The translations under genes and the position numbers were made by a program. The notes below the pieces were generated by a model that saw nothing but the letters and a program-made list of their open reading frames with translations, did not search any database and was not told where the DNA came from. A stretch of DNA of 64,000 nt, from the NCBI GenBank assembly GCA_029224465.1, contig JAQXUQ010000008.1, forward strand, positions 17,272 to 81,271. Reading direction: 5' to 3'. Positions within the stretch are counted from its first letter, which is position 1; every line of letters starts with the position of its first letter. This document shows positions 63,387 through 64,000 of this stretch, piece after piece. The DNA comes from Bacillota bacterium. Its GTDB lineage: Bacteria > Bacillota > Clostridia > Lachnospirales > Lachnospiraceae.

Positions 63387-63457
63387 GAGCGTTCTCTTAC
63401 GCTGACAGTAAAGTCAGTAGCAGGAAACGCGGCGCAGTCACAACGCAGGAGATCAAT

Positions 63458-64000
63458 ATGCAGAATCGTACTCATACATGCGGGGAACTCCGCATCAGCG
63501 ATGCCGGTAAGAAGGTGCAGCTTTCCGGCTGGCTTGAGAATATGCGGATTGTATCCGCGAACCTCGCGTTCATCGTCCTTCGCGATTTCTACGGCACGAC
63601 ACAGCTTGTCGCGGAAACCGAAGAAATGATGAAGAAATTCAAAGAAATCACAAAGGAATCGACGATCAGCGTGACCGGTGTTGTCCGGGAGCGCAGCTCC
63701 AAGAATCCGAAGCAGGCGACCGGTGAAATCGAAGTGGTTCCGGACAGCGTAACCGTTCTCGGCCGCTGCCGCTACAATGAGCTTCCGTTTGAAATCAATC
63801 ACAGCCGTGAAGCGGATGAACAGGTCCGTCTCAAATACCGCTATCTGGATCTGCGCAATCCCGCGGTGAAGAAGAATATCCTCCTGCGCTGCCAGGTCAT
63901 TGCCGCCCTGCGGAAGGCCATGGCGGATCACGGATTTCTGGAGATTACGACGCCGATCCTGACCGCCTCCTCCCCGGAGGGCGCGAGAGATTACCTGGTG
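63458..64000 (+). CDS. aspS: Aspartyl-tRNA synthetase, N-terminal part (3' end outside window)
   Basis: Class II synthetase truncated by the right window edge after 181 codons. The N-terminal OB-fold anticodon-binding domain (residues ~1-110) begins MQNRTHTCGEL, with KKVQLSGWLENMR and IVLRDFYGTTQLV. Then the catalytic domain starts, with the family block KYRYLDLRNP and motif 1 at GFLEITTPILTASSPEGARDYLV. The start follows GCAGGAG. It is 71 bases after hisS without a terminator. Bacterial-type AspRS with the full N-terminal domain; the bacterial insertion domain cannot be checked. Confidence 0.95.
   Translation, partial: MQNRTHTCGELRISDAGKKVQLSGWLENMRIVSANLAFIVLRDFYGTTQLVAETEEMMKKFKEITKESTISVTGVVRERSSKNPKQATGEIEVVPDSVTVLGRCRYNELPFEINHSREADEQVRLKYRYLDLRNPAVKKNILLRCQVIAALRKAMADHGFLEITTPILTASSPEGARDYLV

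Overview
The window is a continuous stretch of chromosome, about 52-55% GC by eye, from a Gram-positive anaerobe. It most resembles a member of the Clostridia, probably Lachnospiraceae. The grounds are the gene order recA-recX-rny, the run yicC-gmk-rpoZ-rimO-pgsA-cinA, RqcH, a GerMN lipoprotein next to a sensor kinase, a giant HgdC/DUF2229 dehydratase-activase protein, oxygen-sensitive Fe-S enzymes, a Gram-positive type LexA box, and TTGACA/TATAAT promoters with strong GGAGG ribosome binding sites. No tRNA, rRNA, CRISPR array, insertion sequence or prophage was seen, and nearly all DNA is coding. Both ends cut genes: a histidine kinase on the left and aspS on the right.

Layout: (1) 1-9164 holds the end of a sensor kinase and its GerMN lipoprotein, a comEC that is broken by a +1 frameshift near 3816, holA, a DUF1653 protein, a glycosyltransferase facing a PAP2-family membrane enzyme across a bidirectional terminator, and glyA. 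(2) 9165-9718 has no convincing gene. It does have a strong promoter, a GGA-rich hairpin-forming stretch and a strong terminator, which together look like an unassigned RNA of about 420 nt. (3) 9719-20169 holds a 1416-residue dehydratase activase, then a rhomboid-like pseudoprotease, a reduced sigma-factor-like protein and an unknown protein, then the LexA-controlled recA-recX unit and rny. (4) 20262-36377 is housekeeping: a Nudix hydrolase, DAHP synthase, glycogen synthase, a lipid-II/oligosaccharide flippase, rqcH divergent from yicC-gmk-rpoZ, the overlapping chain rimO-pgsA-cinA-gtrA-glycosyltransferase, thiN, a metal exporter and purF. (5) 36428-44199 is a transporter operon with a MacA-like adaptor, a MacB-type ATPase and permease, a YtrA-type GntR regulator, and a second ABC ATPase with its permease. 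A palindromic operator candidate lies at its promoter. (6) 44326-51706 holds lepA-hemW, a secreted GH25 lysozyme with an Ala/Gln-rich tail, and the transformation genes comM and dprA.

(7) 51861-62037 is the most distinctive block: a six-subunit energy-converting Ech-type (group 4) [NiFe] hydrogenase, echABCDEF, followed directly by the maturation genes hypF, hypC, hypD and hypE. The large subunit ends exactly at the arginine after the second Ni-binding CxxC motif, so no C-terminal protease should be needed, and none is present. HypA and HypB, which insert nickel, are absent from the window. The two soluble Fe-S subunits EchC and EchF both carry Ala-rich charged helical tails beyond their family cores. 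The expected role is to couple reduced ferredoxin and H2 to an ion gradient. hisS and aspS follow from a new promoter that overlaps the end of hypE.

All function calls rest on motifs read by eye and on gene context; no database search was run.
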